A model generated the notes under the pieces. That model did no database searches and had not been told where the DNA came from. It saw nothing but the letters and a program-made list of their open reading frames with translations. A stretch of DNA of 64,000 nucleotides from Paratinospora sagittata (Eukaryota; Streptophyta; Magnoliopsida; Ranunculales; Menispermaceae). Below, in pieces: positions 45,078 to 56,159 of this stretch (its first letter is position 1; every line of letters starts with the position of its first letter). A program made the translations under genes and the position numbers. Location of the stretch: positions 14,662,366 through 14,726,365 of the forward strand of contig CM069611.1 in the NCBI GenBank assembly GCA_035771175.1, given 5' to 3'.

Positions 45078-46001
45078 ATGGGTAGTTATGAGGCGGGCAC
45101 TAGTGGGGCCGAGCCTAGTGGAGCTGCAGGGGCAGCAGGACCTCAAATGGCTGTACCTCTGCCTATGCCTACACCTGCTCCTAATGTTGTGGAGAACCCC
45201 ACTGATCGGCGGATCAGACTGCTAGAGAAATTCATGAAGCTAAAGCCTAAGGAATTTACTGGTGGGGTTGACTTGAAGAAGGCCGAAGATTGGCTGAAGA
45301 ATGTCGAGAAGATCAGTCGCTCCTTAGAGCTTGATGAGGAGTCTCAGGTTCTATGTGCTGCTCACACACTGGAGAGTGATGCAGAGGACTGGTGGCTTTC
45401 AGTGTTGGATACACAGGGGACAGTGAAGAGTTGGGACACCTTCAAACGGTTGTTCTTACAGGCTTACCTTCCAGAGACTGAGAGACAGGCTAAGCAACTC
45501 GAGTTTTTGAATCTCGCACAGGGCACCATGTCAGTTAGGGAGTACGAGCTCAGATTTAGGCAGCTCGCAGTTTATGCTCCTGGGTTAGTTCAGACACCGA
45601 GTGATAAGATTATGAGGTTCTCTTTGAACCTAAGGCCTGCGATCCGACAGGCCTTGTCTGTAACGAAGATGACTGATTTTGCCACAGTGGTCCAGAGGGC
45701 CAAACAGTATGAGTTGGCTGAGCGGGTTGATGGTATGTCTACACGGGCAGCTCCGGGTGTACAGACTTCACAGGCAGAGTCCGGGGGACAGTTCCAAACT
45801 CCATGGAAGAAGGGTAAATGGGTAAATAAGAGAAAGTTTTATGGAGGAGCACAGTCCGAGGGTGCTCAGAGTAAGGCATCCCAGGTTCAGACTGGTATGA
45901 TGGCCTCACCAGTGGTTTCCTCTCCTGTCCCGATTCCTATTCAGGCACCGAGTGCACCGAGACCCCCATTCCCACAGACTGCTGGCCGAGGCAGAGGTTG
46001 A
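45078..46001 (+). CDS. gag: Gypsy gag
   Basis: I place the start at ATG 45078 (MGSYEAGTSG); an upstream in-frame ATG at 45009 adds 23 hydrophobic residues that look untranslated. A proline/alanine-rich N-terminus leads into the retrotransposon gag core: RLLEKFMKLKPKEFTGG, AEDWWLSVLD, WDTFKRLFLQAYLPE, then MSVREYELRFRQLAVYAP and the AKQYELAERV end. A basic linker follows (WKKGKWVNKRKF) and a GRGRG stretch. A TGA at 45999-46001 separates gag from the zinc knuckle, which continues in the same frame. Gag forms the particle. The stop falls inside a glycine-arginine run where one base change would give a sense codon, so it is more likely a mutation than a designed terminator. Confidence 0.85.
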   Translation: MGSYEAGTSGAEPSGAAGAAGPQMAVPLPMPTPAPNVVENPTDRRIRLLEKFMKLKPKEFTGGVDLKKAEDWLKNVEKISRSLELDEESQVLCAAHTLESDAEDWWLSVLDTQGTVKSWDTFKRLFLQAYLPETERQAKQLEFLNLAQGTMSVREYELRFRQLAVYAPGLVQTPSDKIMRFSLNLRPAIRQALSVTKMTDFATVVQRAKQYELAERVDGMSTRAAPGVQTSQAESGGQFQTPWKKGKWVNKRKFYGGAQSEGAQSKASQVQTGMMASPVVSSPVPIPIQAPSAPRPPFPQTAGRGRG

Positions 46002-47798
46002 GGCCGAGGAAGTTATGTGACGACATCTCATACTGGGTCATTTGCGCCCAGGGCTCCATTCTTATGTTTTCATTGTGGGCAGGCTGGGCATAGGAAGCTC
46101 GAGTGTCCGAATTTTCAGAGAGCTCAGGGATTTGTGCAGCAGTCTAGTGCCAGAGAGACAGTGAAGGCAGCTACTGAGCCAGACCCGACAGTATCCAGGA
46201 CTTTGGTGGAAGGTACTCTTATTATTTGTGGTACTTCTATGCATGTATTATTTGATGCTGGGTCTACATTATCATTCATATCTGGACGTATGGTAGATAA
46301 TTTGCATTTGACTCCCATTAGGGCTAGTACGTGGTTAGTGGTGAGTACTGTAGCTGGGGAGAGGATCTACCCGAACATGATCTGGAGCCAGTGTGTGGTT
46401 CAGATTGGTGATGTTGAGATGCCTGTTGACTTTCGAGTCCTAGAGTTTTTAGAGTTTGATGCAATTCTAGGGATGGATTGGCTCGCGGCATATCATGCAG
46501 TTGTCGACTGTTTCGCAAAGAGAATCATTTTTCAAATCCCCGGACACCCAGTGTTTACACTACAGGGTAAAGGTTCAGACCAGACAGTCACAAGGGGTAG
46601 ATTTGTGACTGATGGAGATAGGGAGATTTTGGCTGGGTTAGTGCCTGATGAGGAAGAGACTAGTGAGGTGATACTTGAGGATATTGCCATTGTTAGGGAC
46701 TTTCAAGATGTGTTCCCTGCGGATCTTCCAGGATTACCACCGAAGCGAGAGATCGATTTCATTATTGAACTAGTCCCTGGCACGAAGCCTATCTCCATGG
46801 CACCATATAGAATGGCGCCAGCCGAGTTGAAAGAGTTGCAGAAACAGCTCGATGAGTTATTGGCTAAAGGCTTTATTTGCCCGAGTGTGTCACCCTGGGG
46901 AGCTCCAGTTCTTTTTGTGAAAAAGAAAGATGGGAGCTTGCGGTTATGCATCGACTATCGCCAATTGAACAGGGTGACCATCAAGAATAAATATCCTCTC
47001 CCAAGGATTGATGACTTGTTTGATCAGTTGAGGGGAGCGAAGTATTTTTCGAAGATTGATTTGCGCTCCGGGTATCATCAGCTGAGGATCAGGGAGGAAG
47101 ATGTGCCTAAGACAGCATTCAGAACCCGCTATGGACATTATGAGTTCCTTGTGATGCCATTTGGTGTGACTAATGCACCGGCGATGTTCATGGACCTGAT
47201 GCAGAGGGTCTTTAGGCAGTATCTGGATAAGTTTGTCATCGTCTTCATTGATGACATATTGGTGTATTCCAAGACTCAGGCTGAGCATGAAGAACACCTT
47301 AGAGTGACCTTGAAGACTCTGAGAGAGCATAGGCTATATGCAAAGCTGAGCAAGTGCGAGTTTTGGATCACCGAAGTGAAGTTCTTAGGTCATGTGGTGA
47401 GTTCTGAGGGGATTTCAGTTGATCCGTCTATGGTTGAAGCCATTATCAGTTGGCCTAGGCCTACCACAGTGACCGAGATCAGAAGCTTTCTTGGGTTAGC
47501 TGGTTACTATAGAAGATTCGTTCAGGGATTCTCCAAGATAGCTACGCCTATGACTAGGCTCACCCAGAAAGATGTGTCCTTTGTATGGACCGAGGAGTAT
47601 GAGAATGCCTTTTTAGAGCTGAAGAAAAGATTGACATCTACGCCAGTGTTGATTTTGCCAGAGCCTGATCAGGAGTTGGTTATCTATACTGATGCCTCTC
47701 GTATCGGCTTGGGTTGCGTGTTGATGCAGAAGGATAGGGTCATTGCTTATGCATCGAGGCAGTTGAAGGTACATGAAAAAAAACTACCCTGTTCATGA
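46002..47798 (+). CDS. pol: Gypsy zinc knuckle, protease and reverse transcriptase, frameshifted
   Basis: The frame continues gag after its TGA. Order: CCHC knuckle [14 protein letters not shown] (46074), protease with [12 protein letters not shown] (46250), a LGMDWL motif, the PPKREIDF entry to reverse transcriptase, [38 protein letters not shown] (catalytic Asp), FGVTNAPA and FIDDILVYS (catalytic pair, near 47240), [19 protein letters not shown], then the start of RNase H ([11 protein letters not shown]). All catalytic positions look intact. An eight-A run at about 47774-47782 shifts the frame so it ends prematurely at 47798. Reverse transcriptase copies the element RNA to DNA. Confidence 0.9.
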   Translation, partial: GRGSYVTTSHTGSFAPRAPFLCFHCGQAGHRKLECPNFQRAQGFVQQSSARETVKAATEPDPTVSRTLVEGTLIICGTSMHVLFDAGSTLSFISGRMVDNLHLTPIRASTWLVVSTVAGERIYPNMIWSQCVVQIGDVEMPVDFRVLEFLEFDAILGMDWLAAYHAVVDCFAKRIIFQIPGHPVFTLQGKGSDQTVTRGRFVTDGDREILAGLVPDEEETSEVILEDIAIVRDFQDVFPADLPGLPPKREIDFIIELVPGTKPISMAPYRMAPAELKELQKQLDELLAKGFICPSVSPWGAPVLFVKKKDGSLRLCIDYRQLNRVTIKNKYPLPRIDDLFDQLRGAKYFSKIDLRSGYHQLRIREEDVPKTAFRTRYGHYEFLVMPFGVTNAPAMFMDLMQRVFRQYLDKFVIVFIDDILVYSKTQAEHEEHLRVTLKTLREHRLYAKLSKCEFWITEVKFLGHVVSSEGISVDPSMVEAIISWPRPTTVTEIRSFLGLAGYYRRFVQGFSKIATPMTRLTQKDVSFVWTEEYENAFLELKKRLTSTPVLILPEPDQELVIYTDASRIGLGCVLMQKDRVIAYASRQLKVHEKKLPCS

Positions 47799-49161
47799 CT
47801 TAGAACTGGCCGCAGTGGTTTTTGCTCTGAAGATTTGGAGGCATTATCTCTATGGTGAGAGATTCACTTTGTATTCTGACCATAAGAGCCTCAAGTACTT
47901 GTTCTCTCAGAAGGAATTGAACATGAGGCAGAGAAGGTGGTTAGAGCTCCTCAAAGACTATGATTTTACATTGGAATACCACCCAGGTAAAGCCAATGTA
48001 GTGGCTGATGCATTGAGCAGGAAGCGGGTAGAGACAATTATGGTAGCACACCAGATGTCTCATGAGTGGAGACTACTTGAGGCGGCTACGGTTATGAGTA
48101 TATGTGCTACCCCTTCAGATCAAATTGTGATATGTGCTCAAATGAGAGCTCAGCCTACACAAGTCCAGGAGGTAATTGACCAACAGAGACTTGACGTTGA
48201 TTATGGGATATACAAGTCTTGGGCTGAGAGCAGTGATTTTACTGATTGGCACTTGTCATCTGATGGTGCCTTGAGATTTAGGGGACGTTTATGGGTTCCC
48301 GCAGATCCACGACTTAGACAGAGTGTTCTCCAAGAGGCTCACAGATCTCATTATGCTATTCATCCTGGCGGAACCAAGATGTATCATGATATGAAAAGAA
48401 TGTATTGGTGGCCCGACATGAAGAGAGAAATAGCTCAGTTCATTCAGAGGTGTGAGATCTGTCAAAGAGTCAAAGCTGAGCATCAGAGGCCTGGAGGGCA
48501 GATGCAACCGCTTGCCATTCCTGAGTGGAAATGGGAGCATGTCACTATGGACTTTGTTGTGGGATTCCCCAACACCCCGAGGAGACATAATGCTGTTTGG
48601 GTTATTATTGATCGCTTGACCAAGTCCGCTCACTTTCTACCGGTGAACACTAGGGATTCTATGGACAAGCTGAGCAGACTCTATATGCGGGAGATAGTCA
48701 GATTACATGGAGTGCCTGTTTCGATTGTGTCAGATAGGGATCCGAGGTTTACATCGGTATTCTGGCAGGGGTTGCAGAGGCAGCTCGGCACTAGACTAGA
48801 TCTCAGTACCGCTTTTCACCCCCAGACGGATGGCCAGTCTGAGAGGTTGATATCGATTTTAGAGGATATGCTTCGAGCTTGTGTCCTTGAGTTCAGTGGT
48901 AACTGGGAGGAGTACATACATTTGTGTGAGTTCGCGTACAACAATAGCTATCAGTCCAGTATTGGCATGGCTCCTTTTGAGGCATTGTATGGTCGACCCT
49001 GTAGATCTCCGATCTGTTGGACGGAGGTAGGGGATGTTGCGATGATGGGACCAGAGTTTGTACAAGAACACACAGAGAATATTAAGAGGATCAAGCATAA
49101 TATGAAAGTAGCCCAAGACAGGCAAAAGAGTTACACTGATGCCGAAAATTATTTCATCTAG
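47773..49161 (+). CDS. pol: Gypsy RNase H and integrase, 3' end deleted
   Basis: This frame picks up after the A-run: [17 protein letters not shown] and [11 protein letters not shown] (RNase H), [14 protein letters not shown], then the integrase. The zinc domain is [17 protein letters not shown] with CEICQRVK. The core contains MDFVVGFP (first Asp), IVSDRDPRF (second Asp) and [12 protein letters not shown] (Glu), so the DDE triad is present. It proceeds through [12 protein letters not shown] and [10 protein letters not shown] to KSYTDA, where the sequence jumps into the 3' LTR and the ORF stops in it at 49161. The integrase C-terminal domain and chromodomain-like tail seen in G1a (7506-7930) are missing. 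Confidence 0.9.
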   Translation: MKKNYPVHDLELAAVVFALKIWRHYLYGERFTLYSDHKSLKYLFSQKELNMRQRRWLELLKDYDFTLEYHPGKANVVADALSRKRVETIMVAHQMSHEWRLLEAATVMSICATPSDQIVICAQMRAQPTQVQEVIDQQRLDVDYGIYKSWAESSDFTDWHLSSDGALRFRGRLWVPADPRLRQSVLQEAHRSHYAIHPGGTKMYHDMKRMYWWPDMKREIAQFIQRCEICQRVKAEHQRPGGQMQPLAIPEWKWEHVTMDFVVGFPNTPRRHNAVWVIIDRLTKSAHFLPVNTRDSMDKLSRLYMREIVRLHGVPVSIVSDRDPRFTSVFWQGLQRQLGTRLDLSTAFHPQTDGQSERLISILEDMLRACVLEFSGNWEEYIHLCEFAYNNSYQSSIGMAPFEALYGRPCRSPICWTEVGDVAMMGPEFVQEHTENIKRIKHNMKVAQDRQKSYTDAENYFI

Positions 49162-51795
49162 CCCATAACCTAATTGCATTTTTGGCCAAACTCTATGTGT
49201 TGTCTTGATATGTTTGGTGTTTGTTTGATGATTGTTTAATGTTTGTATAGTTGATGCTTGATAATGTATATAAATATATGTATCATAAATTGTATATGAG
49301 TCATGTTAAATTAAAGTATAATGCATATGTTATGATTTATGCATGGGCTCATTAAACCATGAATTGATATGGGTTAGGATTGATTGAATAAAAGGATAAA
49401 TGAAATTGAAAATTTGGTGTATTAAATGGATTGGACATTTAAAATACATGTGGTTGGTATGGGTAGTATGAGACCAACACATGTGAAGGTTGGTGCATGA
49501 AAGTGGACAAGTGTCCAATGCCCACTTCTCTTCTTCAAGGAAGTGCTAGAATGAGTGGAGGGAATCAAGGAGAGAATCAAGGAGAGAATCAAGGAGGGAA
49601 TCAAGGAAGTGCTAGAAAGAGGTGAGTGGAGAGAAAGAAAAAGAAGAGAAAGGAAAGAAGAAGAGAAGGAAGAAGAGAGTTGCAGGAGGAAGATCCCTGC
49701 GACGTTTCCATCAAAGTGGGGATCTTTGGAATATACGGTCAGATTGAGCTCAAATTTTATCAGCACGTTCGTAGCTTATGGTTCTTCATTCTGAACGGTC
49801 AAGATCGTAATTGGAGGCTTTTTCTAAGAGATATAACCTCTCAAACGAAGCTGGTCGGAATTTCTGGGTTTCTCGTGCCGTTTCGGTCAAACTTGTAGTT
49901 CTCCTCAGTCTACCGTTGGATGGATATCAAATTTGGGTATGTAGTTCATAACAAATATTTCTGTATTCTGAACGGTGAAGATGTTTATACGTATAGTATT
50001 TTGTGTGATATAGCCATCTGAGTTTGGGTATTTGCAGCAGGAAAGGAGAAACTGTCTGATTAGATACTTGTTCATCAAAGATACATATCTTTTCGATCCA
50101 CCGTTGGATTGGGCTGATATTTGGACAGAAGGTTTGTTTCTTCACATACTTCAATATGTACGGTTGATTTTGTGATTACATATTTCTATTAGTAGATTAA
50201 TACATCTGAACAGAATATTAAATGAAGAATTGGTAAGGTGCTTGTATTGGACCTAAATTTAGAATATGAACTTAGACATTTCCAAATAGCTTGCATGTCA
50301 ACTATGTTGACCTAGTTGCCATTGTTGATGAACCTATGATGCAAAATCAGTGATATACATGGCTGAACATGGTGACCTAGTGTAAATCGACAATATGGCC
50401 TAAGTATGGAAAATTTCATATTTTAGGGCTTTTGATGCTTTTGGCCTAGAATCATTGAATTGATGCAACTTATGTTTAATTAAGCATGATTAGAGTTGAT
50501 TATGCTACTGATTTGGTGGTTGTGACCATATCATGGGTTAGGCCTACTTGTGATCAAGTGACCAAATTTGGGCATGTTTATGCCTAAGGAATTGAAAATC
50601 AGTATTTTTGATTAATAGAATGGTTTATGTATGAGAACTATGCATTAGAGGCCTAAGTCATGTGATTTGAGTTGAATGATGGGATTAGATGAGATTTAGG
50701 CCTATTATCTATATGTGGGATGATTTAGGGTTGATATGTAATGTCTATGTGATTGAGCATAGAAATTGATGTATGTTTCAGGATCTTGACTGGGTTGATT
50801 CGGTTTGGTGGTCGTGTGTGGTTAAATACTCTCGCGAGGCTTGGTTGTGAGTAGACTTCATTTATGATTATATCTTTTATGTCATCATATCACTTATATA
50901 TATTGTATCTTGAAAGCATGAATGTGTTCTAATGTTTTAAATGATGCATTGATTTGAGAAAACTTTATGACTTTGGTTGGACCCATCTATCTGGCTAATA
51001 GGGGGACTTAACCTTGTCATAAGAGGGTTTTAGGAAAGGAAATGATTGGGATCAACGGCACGGTGAAATAGACGTGTATTAGTAACCCAAATAAACATGA
51101 TTGGGATCAACGGCACGGTGAAATAGACGTGTACTAGTAACCCAAGGCATGTGGAATGTGGATCCAAATTGATAAACTTTTACTTGCATCGAACCTATTA
51201 TAAATGCTTGATATCTATATGTTATGAGCTTTTAATCATGCTACACATTGACATGCATACATGGTTTTTATTGATGAGTATTGATAGCATATTTGAATTC
51301 TATTCACTGGGCATCGTTGGCTCACCCTCATTTTCCTCTTTCAGGTCCTTCTGTCCCGAATAAGGGCAAAGGAGTAGTCATATCTTGAGGGCCTTGCCTG
51401 CGAGAGAATCCAAGGCCTTGATGTGAGTTGAGAGGCATTTTGATTGAATTGTGTTTTAAATTATGAAGTACTATATTTTGGATTATGTAATTATAACACT
51501 TACCACATTGTAGTATGGGTGAGTTGGGACTTGTTAGATAGACTATGTAGGCATATGACGGTTTTATTTGTACCCACAATTTTGGACTTTATGAGTATGT
51601 CAATTTTAATGGACTGTAGGGATTATGATTATTATTTATGGTTCATTTTTTTATTATGGATTATCTCTTGTCTTGGATGATTAATACGGTGGGTAGTTTT
51701 GTTTAATACCTTTTGATATCATATCGTTGTTTGGGATAAGGCTTGTTGGGTCTCAACCACCTCACGGGAGTTGAGGAGTGGTCGGAGATGCCTAC
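49142..51795 (+). repeat. G1b 3' LTR, truncated at both ends
   Basis: The first about 10 bp are lost at the pol junction and the last about 75 bp at 51795. Otherwise it copies the 5' LTR with few changes, for example a 2-bp deletion near 49718, one extra G near 51005 and C-to-T changes near 50966, 51080 and 51415. It also has the 55-bp duplication. Confidence 0.9.
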
Positions 51796-52852
51796 TGCTC
51801 ATTTACACTGCATTATATCATATAATGTTTATACTGTCACACTTATGCCTGTATATATGGAATTCATTTATTATATTGTTGTAATGACGGATTAGTGGTC
51901 AATTTGGCTCAATTAGACTCGGTCTTGTCCTTAGTAACTTTAAATAGTGAACGGGATGTAGCGTGCTTCTCTAGGCGATTGGTATTTAAGCAAACCTTGT
52001 GTCTCACCTCTCAACTGGAGACTGATCTAGTTGGTCTTATTGAAAGCTATCAGCTTATACAAGTAATACTGAATGTCCTAACCTTGCACGTCGTGATACC
52101 AACCTTGATAAGGATCACCAGACGTTGCCAAAGTCAGTCTAAATGTCAAGTAAAGATCAGACGAGTAGACTAGACCAATTCATGCATTGACATCATACAT
52201 ATCACCACCTAGGGACGTATGCGGTTTATGATTCAAAGAATAGTTAGGAGCATTGCTCGCTATTCATTATTTTTCTCTGGAGAGGGACGTACAATGAGAA
52301 CCCGGCTACGCCTGGGGAGGGACATCTGTACGTGAATCCAGAGCATCGTTCCTAAGGAGGGACGTACAATGAGAACCTGGCTACGCTTGGGAAAGGACAT
52401 CTGTACGTGAACTCAGGCGATGTACGTTCATCAAACCATTACGAGACCGTGTCATGCATACATACATATTGATTGATTATGATGTTTTGATGTGTATTTA
52501 AGATATTTAATTATGAAGTTTGCTTTATTAATTGTTATATTCACGAACTATTTTACCCACTGAGCGCGTTAAGCTCATTCCTTTGCTATCCAAATTTTCA
52601 CAAGAAATTAGGGCGGACTGGGTGCAGGTTTATGGGGCACATTTTGTACCATTTGTATTATTCATTGGGGATTTTGGGGAGTATGTTCCCTTGACTATGT
52701 CATGTCAAATGAATTCTGAATTAAATGAAATCAGACTTGTATTAAATTGTATTTTCGCTGCGTACTCTGATATTACCATTGTGATAATTTCAAATGCGCC
52801 CCCCGTCTGCTAGTGTACCGTCGGTCTCGGCGCGTCCGGGCGGGGTGTGACA
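51796..52852 (+). repeat. G2b 5' LTR, 3' portion
   Basis: This matches G2a from about 24200 to 25254, including the 75-bp duplication, the TCTGAATTAAATGAAATCAGAC segment (in two parts of 20 or fewer) and the G+C-rich end CGGGCGGGGTGTGACA. Confidence 0.85.
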
Positions 52853-52857
52853 TTTAA

Positions 52858-52868
52858 TGGTATCAGAG
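52858..52868 (+). promoter_or_regulatory. Primer-binding site of G2b
   Basis: TGGTATCAGAG begins 5 bp after the LTR end, again initiator-Met type. Confidence 0.75.
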
Positions 52869-52920
52869 GGTACGGTCCACGGCCCGTCCAAGTCCACCAA
52901 ATTAGGGGAAGAGAGTTTTA

Positions 52921-53640
52921 TTAATTATATATATCTTTAGAACTATATATATATATATATATATATGAATTGTATATAGTAGAGATTAACATTAAATATA
53001 TATCTAGAAAACTATATAGTTTTATATAGTTTAGATTTAAATATATATAGTTATGATGTATGAAAACTATATATATAGTTATGATTAAATATATATATAT
53101 CTATATATCTTTGTATATATGAGATATATATATATACCATATTATCAATAGAAAATTTGAATGAAAAATTTTATTAGATATATATATCTTTAGAACTATA
53201 TATATATGATTTATATATAGTTAAGATTTGTATTAAATATATATCTAAGAAAACTATATATGATTTTTATATAGTTTGGATTTAAATATATATAGTCATG
53301 ATTTATGAAAAACTATATGTATAGTTATGATTGAATATATATATCTATATACCTTTGTATATATGAGATATATATATACCATATTATTAATGGAAAATTT
53401 GAATGAAAAGTTTGACTAGATAAATATATCTTTAGAACTATATATATGTGAATTATATATAGTTAAGATTTTTATTAAATACATATATCTAGAAGACTAT
53501 ATAGTTTTTATATAGTTTAATTTCAAATATATATATAGTTGATTTACGAAAACTATATATATAGTTATGATTAAATATATATATATCTATACATTCATAT
53601 ATGTATACTATATATATATATATATATATCATATTGCTAA
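52921..53640 (+). repeat. A+T-rich tandem repeat of about 245 bp in the G2b leader
   Basis: Almost three units can be followed by the landmark CTTTAGAACTATATATAT at 52935, 53188 and 53430 (spacing 253 and 242 bp). Each unit also contains TATATCTATAT and, in the first two, TGAGATATATATATA-CCATATTA. The units are mostly TA with interspersed landmarks. They lie between primer site and first ORF. Confidence 0.75.
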
Positions 53641-53781
53641 TGAAGTATTTTGATTACATGATGGCATAAACATTAAGGAAAAAATATAGAAAATATTGTC
53701 TAACGGACAAAGAATAAATTTTAAAAATGTTAGGAATATATTTTGTATCTTTCACAAATTTATTTTTGTTTCAGCAAAATA
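53641..53781 (+). other. Leader segment before the extra ORF
   Basis: This is an A+T-rich sequence ending in a pyrimidine-rich tract and CAG (53772-53774), seven bases before the ATG at 53782. It resembles a 3' splice site. No donor was identified with confidence. Confidence 0.35.
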
Positions 53782-55374
53782 ATGGCCTCAAGTGAAGGAG
53801 CAACTTCCAATAGTAGGGAACCAATTTCCACTAGACTCAAGGAATTGCCGAGAAAGGAGGTTATGATTATGAGAAGCATCGACAATAGAGATCTCCTCCT
53901 CCGTCCGATCCTCCACGACAAACTCGCAACTCTGGGATGGTTGAACATAACAAAAGTTGAGGGTCACGTCTCTTACAACTTGGTGAGATCATTCTACGAA
54001 GCCATGAATTGCATGAGACTTCAAGAAGATGAGATTAGCCCTGTTTTGGAGACAACAGTCATGGGAATAAAAATTTCTATCAACATCGAGATTATTGCTT
54101 GACTTATGGAGATTCCGATTGAGGAGAGAATTATTGATCCACACGAACCCCAGACAGTTGTAGAGATCGCGGAGTCTAATGAACAATTGTTCAATTCTCT
54201 CGCCAAAGAGCCATACACTCAATCGACGTACACCAACCTCCCAAACAATCATATTAAGTCATCTCTTGCCGGCCTTGGAAATATCGTATTCGGCAACATC
54301 TTGTCAGAAAGGGGGATTATAGGCACTATGTCAAGGGCTCAACTTCTTGTGTTATACTGTATAGAGAAGAAAATTAAGGTCTCTCTACATCACGTCATCA
54401 TCCAACAAATGTTGAGGGTGATTCAAAATCCTTTGAGAAAGGATCTCCTCGGTTACGGAGTCTTGATCATGAGGATACTATACGAAGCAAACATCAACAC
54501 TTTTGATGGGACTTCGAAGCAGATCACTGAGCCGGTTACAATATCTTCTATCTTCAAGATATATGTCACGAGGGGAGGGGTAACTGACGAGGAAGTATTC
54601 AGCGCGATGATAGGAAATGCCTAAAAAATGAAAGACGAACATAAAAGTTGTCATCGAAAACGTCGACGCTAGATTCCCGTCAGGGAAGTACCAAATAATG
54701 AGCCAAATCAGAATCCTACATCAAACCCAGCCCCGAATAATTATCCAACCGATTGACTATTCACTGAGGAAGAGTTATTTGCCACCCTAAATCAACCTCA
54801 ACCAAGTCAAGATAGACAAAGTACTCAAGCAAATCCACCAACCTGGAACGTGCTAACTCAAGATAATACTTTGTACCAAAGGTCTCCAACTCCTGAGGTA
54901 CCATATCGGCCAGTTCCACAAGTTGCTGTGAACCAACAACAACAGTATTGGGCGGCACCAAATTATGGAGGGCAGAACATCCCAATGAGCCCATTGTTTC
55001 AAAACTTTTCACCCCAAACAAATCCAAATATCCAAGGGGTTCCAGTTAGGGGATCCCCGTACAATCAAAACAACTACCCTTCATCTATGAGTCACCCGTA
55101 CAACCAATACTTTCCCCCAATGCCTACAGCCTATCCTCCACCTATGGGACAATCTACCCATCAACCACCAATGGGACAATCGACTAACCCATTTGAACAG
55201 TTAAATGTAATGGCATCCAATATCTATGAGATGAGAGAGACTCAAAATAATTTGTTAATGCGTATGCAAAACTTCGAAGAAGAACGAACAAATTCTCAAC
55301 CTTCTGGTAGTAGTCGTTCTGTACCTAGCAGGAGGTCTAGAAGGAGCGGTAGTAGGCAGGAAAATCAAGATTGA
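53782..55374 (+). pseudogene. Extra ORF of G2b upstream of gag, decayed
   Basis: A single frame of about 530 codons with stops at 54100, 54622 and at least two more before 54780. The N-terminal part (53782-54624) reads as a mixed alpha/beta domain with LGWLNITKVEGHVSYNLVRS, FYEAMNCMRL and, after the stop, LARSQ-type and LLVLYCIEKKIKVSLHHVII segments. It recalls the plant transposon-associated proteins found beside many Gypsy elements, but I cannot assign it firmly. The C-terminal part (54850-55374) is rich in Pro, Gln, Asn and Tyr, with two tandem PPMGQST repeats, and ends in a basic SRRSRRSGSR tail. It follows the leader repeat and precedes gag by 785 bp. The role may be structural or regulatory; unknown. 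Confidence 0.55.
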
Positions 55375-56159
55375 TTACTGGCATTGTAAACTTTTCTTTT
55401 ATATATGAATGAGAATGTTTTGTTTAAGACTATCTTTGGTGGGCTGACTTACAACCATTATTTCTTTTGTATTGCTAACTTTGGAGTGGTATGAGACATA
55501 ACAAAATTGGAGGATACTAAACAAAATGTGGAAGTAAGAAAACCCACGACCTTATATGAAAAGAAACATTTGGAGAAAGTTGCATTACGAATATTATCAC
55601 TAAGTTTACACGGTACGGGACGAGTAAATTTGGACGATACTATTAGTAAACTACTGTTCGACCGATGTTTTATAGAGACCGTGTTTGTGCAACTTAACTT
55701 AGTTAACACCCTTATTGCCAAAGTCATGTGGTATGGGACACACAAACTTGGATAATACTCGAAAAGACTAAGAGTAAGAGTTTGAATACATAAGATTGCG
55801 ATAGAACGTTAGATCAGGATAATTACCGAGGTAAATCTTAGAATTCTTATGACTCGTATGAATTTTCAGTGAAATATATAAGTATGTTCACAAAGACCAG
55901 AACCAAATCATTTGAAATACTTGCAAAGTTTTGTACTTATTATATAAACATTCTAACCTTGTTTTTACACCATGGCCAAACATACGAGGCACATAAAATT
56001 CTTTGATTCCTCAACAAAAAAAAAACCTTACACTATACTTAGAAAAATAGGTGATTTTAATATTGTAATACACTCGAAATTGTTGTTGAGCATACTATAA
56101 CATTATACTTGGCTACAGTTCCTAAATATTGGTTTTATTTTCTCCTTGCCAGTGAGAAA
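55375..56159 (+). other. Spacer between extra ORF and gag of G2b
   Basis: No conserved protein is recognised; the 82-codon frame at 55507-55755 has no family signature. A GGTATGGGAC-type phrase recurs near 55490, 55613 and 55731. The spacer ends with a pyrimidine-rich tract and CCAG at 56149-56152, just before the gag ATG, again splice-acceptor-like. Confidence 0.4.

Larger units (their letters stand above)
42186..51795 (+). mobile_element. G1b, chromovirus-like Gypsy element, nearly complete
   Basis: It has a complete 5' LTR (42186-44922), primer site, gag and pol in one frame apart from one stop and one shift, a deletion at the pol/3' LTR border (49141), and a 3' LTR cut at 51795. LTR copies are nearly identical, with about a dozen differences noticed by eye over 2.6 kb, so it is by far the youngest insertion. 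Gag-pol sequence resembles the Tekay/Del chromovirus lineage. It sits in the SIRE-B RNase H region. Confidence 0.85.

Noticed and set aside
47774..47782. Programmed frameshift site in the A-run of G1b RNase H
   Set aside because: The shift falls inside the RNase H domain, where no known Gypsy element changes frame; a one-base insertion in an A-run is the simpler explanation.
55489..55765. Possible 120-bp tandem repeat in the G2b spacer
   Set aside because: Only a phrase of about 30 bp recurs three times (55490, 55613, 55731); the sequence between does not align by eye.
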